A stretch of 64,000 nt of DNA, taken from the IMG/VR virus record IMGVR_UViG_3300007512_000012, positions 1 to 64,000 of that record, one strand, 5' to 3'. This DNA comes from a virus. The notes beneath the pieces are model-generated. The model was not told the DNA's origin. It ran no database searches and was given only the letters and a program-made list of their open reading frames with translations. Both the position numbers and the translations under genes were made by a program. Positions 18,780 to 25,548 of this stretch are shown here, piece by piece (the stretch's first letter is position 1; each line of letters opens with the position of its first letter).

Positions 18780-19943
18780 TCAGGGCTTCGGGGGCGACTT
18801 GAACCTTGGGTTCCGCGACCCGCTGGCCTCCTTCGGGGGGTTGAGGACAGGGGCGGCCGAGGGAGTCCTCGCGGCCGGGGTGCCCAAGTCCTGCACGGGC
18901 ATCTCGAACACCGGGGCTCCGTCGATCTCCCCTCGCTGCGTGGCCTTCGCCGAGGCCGCCAGGGCTCCGACCTCCTCCTCCGCCTCTCGGGCGTCCAGGT
19001 GGGGCGCTCGGCGCACCTGCGGGTGGACCCCCTGCAAGGCCGACCCCTGGTCCACCGGCTGCTGCCCGGCGGCAGATCGCCGACGCATCTCCAGCAGGCG
19101 GTTGTGCTCGGCGTCCAGGGCCGCGTCCAGGTTGTCGTCGTCGTCCATGTTGATGAACGACGAGTCCGCCGGGGGCGTGGCGGGCCGCGTCTGTGCCGGG
19201 GCGGGCCGTGCAGGCCGGGGCTGCCGCTCCGGCGGGGGCGGGGCCGACGACGGGCTGATGGGGCCGGTGCGGCGAGCTGCGGCCGGGAGAGCCTGCTCGG
19301 GGTTGATGACCGGCTCGTCCGGGTCCACCTCGGGCTGCGGCGGAGCCTCGGGCTCCTGGTCGTCCGCCTTCGCGAGCGCGGCCACCTTGTCGGAGAACTT
19401 CGCCTGCTCGGCCGCCTTGCTCTGCTCCAACTGCGCCTGAAGGTCTTCCATGCGCTTCTGGAGCCGCTCGATCTCGGCCGGGATGCTGGACGGCTCGTAC
19501 TCGATCTGCTTCTCGGCCTCCGCCTCGGTCTTCGTGACCAGGTCGTTGAACTTGGCGAAGACGGCGGTCAGGGCGGCCCGGCTCCAGCGGGAGAGGAGCT
19601 GCCGCATGGCCTTGTACTTCTGGATCTTGATGGGGACGCCCGTGTCGAGCTTCTCGCCCGTCTCGACGTACTCGACGCCCCGGAAGCTCGTCTCGCCGAC
19701 CGCGATGACCGCGTGGGACAGGCAGCCGATGCGGAAGCGGTCGAGGTAGTCCACGGCCGAGTGCTCGCCCTGGTCGGACTCGTTGAGGGCTCCGGCGGCG
19801 TACTTCTGCGCCTCCACCTCCTCCGAGGGCAGGAGCACCCGGATGGTGATGGTCGTCGAACCAGCGTCGAACGTGAGTTCGCCCTGTCCGATCTCGGCGA
19901 TGGGAGCAAGTGCCTGCTCCAGGGCCTTGAAGTCGATCTGCAT
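18780..19943 (-). CDS. protein in tail-assembly-chaperone position, first of two; Pro-rich linker
   Basis: A 387-aa protein. ATG at 19943 has AGGGGA nine bases before it; a GTG at 19949 is the alternative. Residues 1-130 are globular, with a beta-rich start (GELTFDAGSTTITIRVLLPS) and then RIGCLSHAVIAVGETSFRG. Residues 140-190 are coiled coil. The last 190 residues are disordered, rich in Pro, Ala, Glu and Gln. Genes just downstream of the tube and before the tape measure usually encode tail assembly chaperones. A long disordered tail is unusual for that class. The assignment is by gene order. Confidence 0.5.
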   Translation of the reverse strand: MQIDFKALEQALAPIAEIGQGELTFDAGSTTITIRVLLPSEEVEAQKYAAGALNESDQGEHSAVDYLDRFRIGCLSHAVIAVGETSFRGVEYVETGEKLDTGVPIKIQKYKAMRQLLSRWSRAALTAVFAKFNDLVTKTEAEAEKQIEYEPSSIPAEIERLQKRMEDLQAQLEQSKAAEQAKFSDKVAALAKADDQEPEAPPQPEVDPDEPVINPEQALPAAARRTGPISPSSAPPPPERQPRPARPAPAQTRPATPPADSSFINMDDDDNLDAALDAEHNRLLEMRRRSAAGQQPVDQGSALQGVHPQVRRAPHLDAREAEEEVGALAASAKATQRGEIDGAPVFEMPVQDLGTPAARTPSAAPVLNPPKEASGSRNPRFKSPPKP

Positions 19944-19949
19944 CTGCAC

Positions 19950-20208
19950 GTTCCCCTACTGGTCGGGAAACAGCAGTGGCGGCGCTGGACAGGTCAAGCG
20001 GTCGTGATCAGGCCGTATCCGTCGTCAGCACATCGAGCCATCCCGCTGGGGGAGGAGTACAGAGCAAGCAGAGGGTCGTCACATTCGTCGAGTAGTCCGT
20101 CGCGGGCCACCGGCTGTTTCCGTGGTCACATGAACCATCGCCCCCACATGGGGACGAGGCAGTCGTCTACATCCTACCCAGCCCGGCTACTGCTTCCGGG
20201 CGGCTCGG
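19950..20208. other. 259-bp gap between tube gene and chaperone-position genes
   Basis: No convincing gene. Leftward from the tube stop the strand has a 6-bp hairpin (GCCCGG, loop of 9, CCGGGC) that may weaken read-through. It is followed by GGGTAGGATGTAGACG, which resembles the GTAG half of the repeated promoter-like motif and contains TAGGAT. A gap this wide is exceptional among the tightly packed leftward genes. It may be where expression of the abundant tube is separated from the rarer chaperones and tape measure. Confidence 0.35.
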
Positions 20209-21075
20209 TCAGCTCACGAAGGGCGAGATCGGGCTGCCGCCCGTGATGTCGCCGCCCGTCTGCGCGACCTGGAAGTTCGGGTCGGACTCGCCGAAGCGGA
20301 TGGAGCCGAGCTGCCCGATGGTCGGGTCGTTGCCGGTGGCGAGGAACTCGCCGTACATGGAGGCGAAGTCGTGAACGTCGCTGACGGTCACGTCGCCGGA
20401 CTCCATGATCATCCCGCTGTCCTTGGCGAAGGTCGCGGACCAGGACGTGAACCAGCACGCCTCGTAGATGGTGATGATGGCGCTGTGGCCTCGGGCGTTC
20501 TTCGGGGCCTTGCCCGCTCCGCCGCTGCCGGTCCCCGTCGCCGGGTTCCCCGCCGGGCCGAAGTCGTTGGTGACCTCGGGGTACTCGATGCGAGCGACGC
20601 CGCCGTCGAAGGAGCCCGCGTCGCCGCTGTGCCCGGTGTTCGCCTGGCCGAGGTCGATGTCCGCCAGGCTGGAGAACACGAGCTGCTGCTCGATGTCGAA
20701 GGGCCAGCGGTGGTGGGCCAGCGAGCGCACGGGGCCGTCCACGCCGGAGGCGTAGCCCGTCGCCTGCCAGAGGTTGCACAGGTAGAGCAGCGCCCGCTCG
20801 AACGAGCCGGTCGTCGGCTCGGTCACGCTCGGGACCAGCTCGGCGACCTGGTCGCCGAAGCCGATGCCGCGCACCGGCTCGACCGTGCGGCTCTGCGACG
20901 GGTTGAAGCTGGAGACGACGCCCATCTGGTGCATCGCTGCCGCCGACCCGTAGTGCGGCGTCAGCAGACGAACCTTCTGGCTCACCGCCGTCCTGGTGTT
21001 GGGGCTCGTCCCGAAGTTGTAGAGGTACGAGCTGCCGCCCAGGCCGTTCGCGGGGCCGTTGTCCATGTTCGCCAT
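20209..21075 (-). CDS. tail tube protein (probable)
   Basis: A 288-aa protein with its own ribosome site (CGGAGG, 7 bases before ATG) just downstream of a copy of the bipartite motif. It lies upstream of the chaperone-position and tape-measure genes, the usual place for the tube. The central region (GIGFGDQVAELVPSVTEP, then GSFERALLYLCNLWQATGYA) and a beta-rich second half (ITIYEACWFTSWSATFAKD) resemble tube subunits that state a strand, a helix and a second sheet. The size is normal for large-phage tubes. The sheath gene is 8.5 kb away, separated by accessory genes, which is unusual. Confidence 0.6.
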   Translation of the reverse strand: MANMDNGPANGLGGSSYLYNFGTSPNTRTAVSQKVRLLTPHYGSAAAMHQMGVVSSFNPSQSRTVEPVRGIGFGDQVAELVPSVTEPTTGSFERALLYLCNLWQATGYASGVDGPVRSLAHHRWPFDIEQQLVFSSLADIDLGQANTGHSGDAGSFDGGVARIEYPEVTNDFGPAGNPATGTGSGGAGKAPKNARGHSAIITIYEACWFTSWSATFAKDSGMIMESGDVTVSDVHDFASMYGEFLATGNDPTIGQLGSIRFGESDPNFQVAQTGGDITGGSPISPFVS

Positions 21076-21115
21076 GAGAGGTCCTCCGTGCGGGCGATCA
21101 ATGCCGTCTCGCTCA

Positions 21116-21132
21116 CTACCTGCGGCGTATAG
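21116..21132 (-). promoter_or_regulatory. bipartite motif CTAT...GTAG upstream of tube gene (17-nt form)
   Basis: On the minus strand the site reads CTATACGCCGCAGGTAG, 41 bases upstream of the tube ATG. It matches the motif found before six other leftward operons but has the shorter internal spacing. It also lies between divergent genes, so the same site could influence the rightward HTH gene. Promoter function is inferred from recurrence. Confidence 0.5.
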
Positions 21133-21152
21133 AAGCCCTAGCGAAAACGAAA

Positions 21153-21557
21153 ATGGACTTGATTTTGGGGGCGAAGTACGCTGGTCAGGTGAACAAGCGG
21201 CTCACCAGCGACCAGGCACAGGCCATCATCGACCGGGCAGCCGAGGGCGAGCTTCAGAAGGATCTGGCCGCCGAGTTCGGTGTCAGCCCGAGCGCGATCT
21301 CGAACATCGTCAAGGGGAAGGCCTGGCCGGATCTCGACCGGCCCGACCCACCTGCGGTTCGAGTTCGAGGGGCGAAGCTCAAGGCCGAGGACATCCCCAC
21401 CATCCTCGCCCGCCTGGCGACCGAGAAGCCCTCCTCCGTGGCTCGGGACTACGGGGTCACCCGCCAGGCCATCGCCGACATCGGCCGGGGGAAGACCTGG
21501 TCACACATCCCACGGCCGGAGCCGACCCGCCGTCGCCGGAAGGTGTGGGAGAGCTAG
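21153..21557 (+). CDS. tandem helix-turn-helix DNA-binding protein
   Basis: A 134-aa protein from ATG 21153; GTG 21189 (VNKRLTSDQ) is an equally good start because homologous sequence appears to begin there. It consists of two copies of one HTH unit: TSDQAQAIIDRAAEGELQKD...GVSPSAISNIVKGKAWPDL and KAEDIPTILARLATEKPSSV...GVTRQAIADIGRGKTWSHI. A VxxxxIxxIxxGKxW ending is common in the DNA-recognition tails of phage HNH homing endonucleases, but no nuclease domain is present here. It ends in a basic tail (RRRRKVW). Its TAG stop overlaps that of the PLD gene in CTAG. It could be a repressor or a relic of a homing enzyme. Confidence 0.7.
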   Translation: MDLILGAKYAGQVNKRLTSDQAQAIIDRAAEGELQKDLAAEFGVSPSAISNIVKGKAWPDLDRPDPPAVRVRGAKLKAEDIPTILARLATEKPSSVARDYGVTRQAIADIGRGKTWSHIPRPEPTRRRRKVWES

Positions 21558-22003
21558 TAGGCGTTCAGCTTCCAGATGCGCTCGAACTCCTTCTGGAACG
21601 CCCGCACGGCGTACTTCAGCCGGATGATCACGAAGTTCTCGGCGTTGTGCTTGTCCGCGTTCTTCGACCAGTTGAACGAGCCGGTGATCACGGCGGAGGA
21701 GTCGCCGATGCACACCTTGTGGTGCATCGCCCCGGCCTGCGTGTCCTTGCGGACATCGACGCCCATCACCTTGAGCTTCTCGTCGTCCGACCCCTTGTTC
21801 GTGGACATGAGGTGGTCGGTGATGACGCGGACCTTCACCCCGCGCTTGTGCGCTCGGGCGATGGCCTCGGCGATCTCGTCGTGCGTGATGGCGTAGACCG
21901 CGATGTCCAGGGTGGATTCGCAGTGGTCGATGAAGCCGATGATCTGGTCGGCAGCCCCCTGGCGGGGGGAGAAGTACGTCGAGACGTGGGGCCTGCGGGC
22001 CAT
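21554..22003 (-). CDS. PLD-family (Nuc-like) single-HKD nuclease
   Basis: A 149-aa protein with one HKD motif: H94, K96 and D101 in MHHKVCIGDSSAVITGSFNW, followed by Ser109 and Asn111. The N-terminal half has the family pattern (ISTYF-like strand, then TLDIAVYAITHDEIAEAIAR and RGVKVRVITD). Length and single motif match the bacterial Nuc endonuclease (about 150 aa), which works as a dimer, so non-specific DNA or RNA cleavage, for example of host DNA, is the likely reaction. Another phosphodiester substrate cannot be excluded. No signal peptide is seen. Its AGGAGG lies inside a 12-bp hairpin (22010-22051), and its stop shares CTAG with the converging HTH gene. Confidence 0.82.
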   Translation of the reverse strand: MARRPHVSTYFSPRQGAADQIIGFIDHCESTLDIAVYAITHDEIAEAIARAHKRGVKVRVITDHLMSTNKGSDDEKLKVMGVDVRKDTQAGAMHHKVCIGDSSAVITGSFNWSKNADKHNAENFVIIRLKYAVRAFQKEFERIWKLNAY

Positions 22004-22009
22004 GAGGAA

Positions 22010-22051
22010 CCTCCTGCGGGGATTGGGATCTTGACCCTACCCCGCAGGAGG
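22010..22051 (-). promoter_or_regulatory. 12-bp hairpin holding the ribosome binding site of the PLD gene
   Basis: A perfect inverted repeat, CCTCCTGCGGGG (22010-22021) and CCCCGCAGGAGG (22040-22051), with an 18-nt loop. In leftward mRNA the second arm contains AGGAGG, six bases before the PLD start, so folding would hide the ribosome site. The hairpin also follows the VWA fragment gene by 10 bp and may act as an attenuator or processing site. The loop holds TAGGGT. Confidence 0.6.
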
Positions 22052-22061
22052 CTCCAGCTCG

Positions 22062-22904
22062 TCAGATGGACGCGCGGATGGTCGGCCAGGGGTCGTCGGA
22101 GGCGAACAGGGCCTCGTAGTCGGCCTGCTTGCCCTTGAGCCGCTCGGGCTTCCGGGCCGCCAGGATGGCCTTGCGGACCGCGACCGACTGGCCGTTGACC
22201 GCCTCCTTGTTGGCGGCGAGGAAGTTCGCCATCCGGTCGAGGTGCTGCTCGTAGACGCCGGGCATCTCCTTCGCCGCCGCCGCGACCACCAGCATCAGGA
22301 TGGTGGTGTTGAGCACCCGCTCCTCGATGGTGTCGCCGATGACGCCGCCGTCCGCCGCGAGCCCCGCCACGTCCACCAGCAGGTTGCCGCTGAAGGTGAA
22401 GGACAGGTCGAAGTCGTCCACCGAGGAGGCGAAGGCCGACACCGCCGCCACGGGGATCGCCTCGTGCTCCCGGTTCAGGTCCCCGCCGAACGACAGGCTG
22501 CGGGAGCCGCCGCCCTTCATCATGCTGCCGCCGCGCGTCGTCTCGAAGCTGCCGAAGCCCAGGGAGGCGTCCGCCGACATCGAGTACATGGCCGCCGAGG
22601 GGCGGCTCCGGGTGACGCTCCGGCGGATGCCCCGCGAGGCGAAGCCGCCCGCCACGGGAGCCGTCTGGCCGAGGATCGAGGCGTAGTTGACCGACACCGG
22701 GAAGACGCCCGCCGGGTCCTGCCCCTCGGGGGTGCCGACCGAGACGACCTTCTGCTCGGGCGTGATGCCCGCCTGGTCGCCGATGCGCTCGACGACCGTG
22801 ACCAGGCTCATCACCCGGCTGGCGAGGCCGAAGCCCTCGGAGACCGCGACCATCTTCTGCTCGACGCGGTCGCGGGTCGGGGTGCCCGCCCCGGCCATGT
22901 CCAT
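22062..22904 (-). CDS. C-terminal part of split VIT-VWA protein
   Basis: About 280 aa from ATG 22904, with no clear ribosome site. It overlaps the end of the VIT-VWA gene in another frame. Its first 50 residues (RVEQKMVAVSEGFGLASRVM, SLVTVVERIGDQAG) match the region that follows the VWA domain in VIT-VWA proteins, where an 'ALS.rYgl.s.yTS.v.v' segment is usual. The rest is Ser/Gly/Arg-rich, then a helical domain ending near KGKQADYEALFASDDPWPTI. The second half of the VWA domain and the following beta domain are absent from both reading frames. It is probably one gene broken by an internal deletion, though a natural two-part protein is possible. Confidence 0.6.
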   Translation of the reverse strand: MDMAGAGTPTRDRVEQKMVAVSEGFGLASRVMSLVTVVERIGDQAGITPEQKVVSVGTPEGQDPAGVFPVSVNYASILGQTAPVAGGFASRGIRRSVTRSRPSAAMYSMSADASLGFGSFETTRGGSMMKGGGSRSLSFGGDLNREHEAIPVAAVSAFASSVDDFDLSFTFSGNLLVDVAGLAADGGVIGDTIEERVLNTTILMLVVAAAAKEMPGVYEQHLDRMANFLAANKEAVNGQSVAVRKAILAARKPERLKGKQADYEALFASDDPWPTIRASI

Positions 22905-23968
22905 CTTCGAGGAGAGGTCACGTCGAACTTCACCGAGTCCGAGCCGAAGTGGACGATGCCGAACTCGTCGTCCGGCTGGAGGACCGACAGGCAGGCCAGG
23001 AGCGCCTGCTTCGCCTTCTCGATGGGCGCACCGTGCATCGAGCCGGAGCGGTCGATCAGGAAGCACACCCGGCGGGGCTGCCGCTTCACCTTCGGGAAGG
23101 CGGAGGAGGGCAGGAAGGCGGTCCAGCGGGCCGCGTCCTTGGGCACCACCGGCTCGTCACCCGTCGCCGTGGCCCCGAGCAGGGTCGCGTCGCCGAAGAT
23201 GAGCGCCTGCGCCTCGGGCACCTCCACGTCGATCACCAGGTCGCGGTTCGGCGTGTCGTTCATCCCGGCGAGGCTCACCAGCTTGCTGCCGTCCGCCTGC
23301 GGAGCGACCTTGATGCGGTGGCTCGGGGAGGAGACGGTCGCCAGGTCGGTGCCGCCGAAGCACGTCAGGTTGAAGGTCACCTCGTGCAGCCCGAAGCCGC
23401 TGTTCTTCCACTCGGGCAGCACCAGGTCGCCGAAGATGTCCGAGGGCAGCTCGATGGAGCCCCCGTCCTCGGACGCCGACGCCTTCGCCTGCGGGTGGTA
23501 GTTGGGGGCCAGGGTGAAGGGGTAGCGGAAGCGGAAGCCCTTGTCCTTGGTGTCCACGCCGACGACCACGTCCATGATGACGCTGATCTCCTCGTCGGGC
23601 TGCACCTGGCCGACCGTCAGGTTGACCATGCCGTCGATGTTCGTCTCGGCGAGCACCGACAGGTGCCCGGCCGCCACGCCCGTCTCGTACTCCTTGCGGG
23701 CCTTGTCGCGCTTCTCCAGCCGGGACTCCGACTCGAAGTTCTCGCCGATGACCTTGAAGCGGCGGAGCGTGCCGCCGGTCGGGAGCTGCGAGACGTACAC
23801 GGCCTCCATCGGTCGCGTGCCGAGGCACCGGAAGCGGTGGATGACGCGCACGAAGCTGCCGATGGGGTAGACCCGGCCGGTGACTTCGAGGCTCTGCATC
23901 GCCAGGTCGATCTGCTGGCCGGTGCTCGTGTCGATCAGGGTGTTCACTGCGTGGGCGTTCATCTTCAT
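22811..23968 (-). CDS. VIT domain plus truncated von Willebrand A domain protein
   Basis: A 385-aa reading frame. Residues of about 20-150 form a VIT domain (LEVTGRVYPIGSFVRVIHRF and EETGVAAGHLS-like helix). Residues of about 300-350 start a VWA domain with a MIDAS signature DRSGSM at 306-311 (D306, S308, S310). After FGSDSVKFD (342-349) the frame turns to Arg/Pro/Ser-rich sequence. The Thr and second Asp of MIDAS are missing, and the matching continuation is not present in the other frame either. Such proteins are usually metal-dependent binding scaffolds. Its ATG overlaps the MerR stop (ATGA), so regulator and VWA are coupled. Confidence 0.72.
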   Translation of the reverse strand: MKMNAHAVNTLIDTSTGQQIDLAMQSLEVTGRVYPIGSFVRVIHRFRCLGTRPMEAVYVSQLPTGGTLRRFKVIGENFESESRLEKRDKARKEYETGVAAGHLSVLAETNIDGMVNLTVGQVQPDEEISVIMDVVVGVDTKDKGFRFRYPFTLAPNYHPQAKASASEDGGSIELPSDIFGDLVLPEWKNSGFGLHEVTFNLTCFGGTDLATVSSPSHRIKVAPQADGSKLVSLAGMNDTPNRDLVIDVEVPEAQALIFGDATLLGATATGDEPVVPKDAARWTAFLPSSAFPKVKRQPRRVCFLIDRSGSMHGAPIEKAKQALLACLSVLQPDDEFGIVHFGSDSVKFDVTSPRRWTWPGRAPRPATASSRRWSRSPRASASPAG

Positions 23969-24375
23969 GCTCCCTCGGACGAATCCGGGCTCTCGTTGGG
24001 GTCCTGAACCGCTCGGACGAACGAGATCAGGGCGCGGTCGATCTTGTGCCTCCGCCAGGGCGGGACATCCGAGCGCACCATCACGGCCACGTCGGGCGTG
24101 GGCTGGATGATGAGCCAGGGCTGCGGAACGGGCAGGCTCGGGTCCAGCTCGCCACGCTCTTCCATCTGGACCCGGATGTGGTCGAGCGTCAGCCCGGCCT
24201 CCTTCAGCTCCTTGACGGTGTTGAGGGCGTCGAGGTGAACCCGGCCGTAGGTCGCGTCGCGACCCGCCTTGAGCGGCGGCGGCAGTAGCTTCTTGCTGAT
24301 GTAGTGGCGAATGGTCCGGGCACTGAAGCCCGTCCGGTCTGCCAACTCCAACAGCGTGTAGGTCTCTCCACTCAT
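23965..24375 (-). CDS. MerR-family transcriptional regulator
   Basis: A 136-aa protein. Residues 5-75 are a MerR-type winged HTH: YTLLELADRTGFSARTIRHY, a wing near LLPPPLKAGRDATYG, then LDALNTVKELKEAGLTLDHI. There is no Cys pair for metal sensing. The C-terminal 60 residues are short and may bind a partner. The start at 24375 has no ribosome site in front, but a TTGACA/TAGCTT promoter places the transcript start almost at the ATG, so the mRNA may be leaderless. It is first in a coupled unit with the VIT-VWA gene, and similar MerR plus VWA pairs are seen in bacteria. It probably controls its own operon. Confidence 0.85.
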   Translation of the reverse strand: MSGETYTLLELADRTGFSARTIRHYISKKLLPPPLKAGRDATYGRVHLDALNTVKELKEAGLTLDHIRVQMEERGELDPSLPVPQPWLIIQPTPDVAVMVRSDVPPWRRHKIDRALISFVRAVQDPNESPDSSEGA

Positions 24376-24382
24376 GCGGAGG

Positions 24383-24411
24383 AAGCTACGGCAAGAATCC
24401 GACAGTGTCAA
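24383..24411 (-). promoter_or_regulatory. sigma70-like promoter with palindromic operator for the MerR operon
   Basis: On the minus strand TTGACA (24411-24406) is followed after 17 bases by TAGCTT (24388-24383). The predicted start lies within a base or two of the ATG at 24375. GACAGTGTC (24401-24409), a perfect 4-1-4 palindrome, overlaps the -35 box and spacer, where MerR proteins usually bind. This is the only clear consensus -35 box found in the intergenic gaps examined. Confidence 0.55.
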
Positions 24412-24489
24412 GTGGGTGTCGCGTTTTCTGTGGGGGTCCACCCCGAGCCCCAGCGGGTAGGCGGGCTGAACGCCGAACGGAGACACGAC

Positions 24490-25548
24490 ATGGCCGTCAA
24501 CGCCCGCACCTTCCAGATCCTCTACATCGTCCGGCAGCGGGCGGTCGCCGACCAGACCACCAGCTCCGGCGAGATCAGCGAGTTCATCGCCGACCGCCGG
24601 AAGTCCGCCCCCGAGTCCTACGGCAAGGCGTACATCGCCCCCTCGGCCCTCACGCAGATGCTCCAGCGGATGACCACCGTGGAGCACCTGCTGACGGTGG
24701 ACGACGGGGTCTACGAGTTCACGCCGCAGGGGTCGCAGATGGCGGACCTCCTGGTGGACGTGGACGCCTGCTCGGACCTGTTCATCGACTCCTACAAGGA
24801 GGCGGTCTGCCTCGCGGTGCTCCAGCAGCGGCAGCGGCTCGGGCAGCCCCCGGCCAACCCCCGTGAGGTGGCCGCCATCGCGAACATCTCGCTGGACTCC
24901 GCCCGTCGCGGCCTGACCGCCCTCGCCGAGCACGACAAGATCGTCGAGGACCGCTCGTCCCGCACGCCGGTCTACGCCATGCCGGACCCCCCGGCCCCGC
25001 CCGTCCTGGTCCCCGACCCCGAGGACGAGGTGCCCGGAGCCCCCGGCATCACGGAGGCGGACATCGAGAACGCGGCCCGCCTACCGGACGCGGTGGCCCC
25101 GGACGAGATCGCCGCCGCCCTGGCGGGCATCGACGAGGACGACGACGACTGGCTCAACAAGCAGCCTGCGGACACGACCGACATGGGGGACGAGCTGCCC
25201 CTGCTCCCCGTGGACCTCGGCAAGGTGCTGGGGGATGACGACGAAGAGGAGGGGGACGACGAGCCCGTGCCCGATGCCGACCCCTTCCAGTTCGTGCCGC
25301 CGCGTGCGGAGGATGAGCCAGAAGAAGAGGAAGAAGGCGACACGAAGGCCGACCCCTACGACTGGAACGCGGTCTCAGATGCGGTTCGGGAAGGGGTCCT
25401 CATCCAGGCCAAGGCTACCGGGATGTCCCTGAACGAGTTCCTCGACACCCTGAACCGGCTGCACGAGGCCAAGGTCCGCGAGGCCCTGTTCGAGGGCTTC
25501 GACCGCGCGGACCTCACCCTCCAGTTGTGCTGTCCCGAAGGCTGCTAG
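24490..25548 (+). CDS. winged-HTH-like protein with long acidic region
   Basis: A 352-aa protein. ATG 24490 has GGAG eight bases before it. Residues 1-165 look like two small helical DNA-binding units (FQILYIVRQRAVADQTTSSG..., then REVAAIANISLDSARRGLTA, LAEHDKIVED), the second a classic winged-helix pattern. Residues of about 165-290 are extremely acidic and Pro-rich (runs of D and E). Residues 290-350 form a short helical domain ending in CCPEGC. The acidic stretch could mimic DNA or bind basic partners. It is divergent from MerR and converges on the next leftward gene, with stops overlapping in CTAG (25545-25548). Specific role unknown. Confidence 0.68.
   Translation: MAVNARTFQILYIVRQRAVADQTTSSGEISEFIADRRKSAPESYGKAYIAPSALTQMLQRMTTVEHLLTVDDGVYEFTPQGSQMADLLVDVDACSDLFIDSYKEAVCLAVLQQRQRLGQPPANPREVAAIANISLDSARRGLTALAEHDKIVEDRSSRTPVYAMPDPPAPPVLVPDPEDEVPGAPGITEADIENAARLPDAVAPDEIAAALAGIDEDDDDWLNKQPADTTDMGDELPLLPVDLGKVLGDDDEEEGDDEPVPDADPFQFVPPRAEDEPEEEEEGDTKADPYDWNAVSDAVREGVLIQAKATGMSLNEFLDTLNRLHEAKVREALFEGFDRADLTLQLCCPEGC

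Noticed and set aside
18768-18780. A programmed frameshift linking the two chaperone-position genes
   Set aside because: No slippery heptamer was seen near the end of the first gene, and the second gene has its own start 11 bp downstream.
20148-20159. CCCCACATGGGG as a hairpin in the tube-chaperone gap
   Set aside because: Only four base pairs with a four-base loop; not enough for a terminator.
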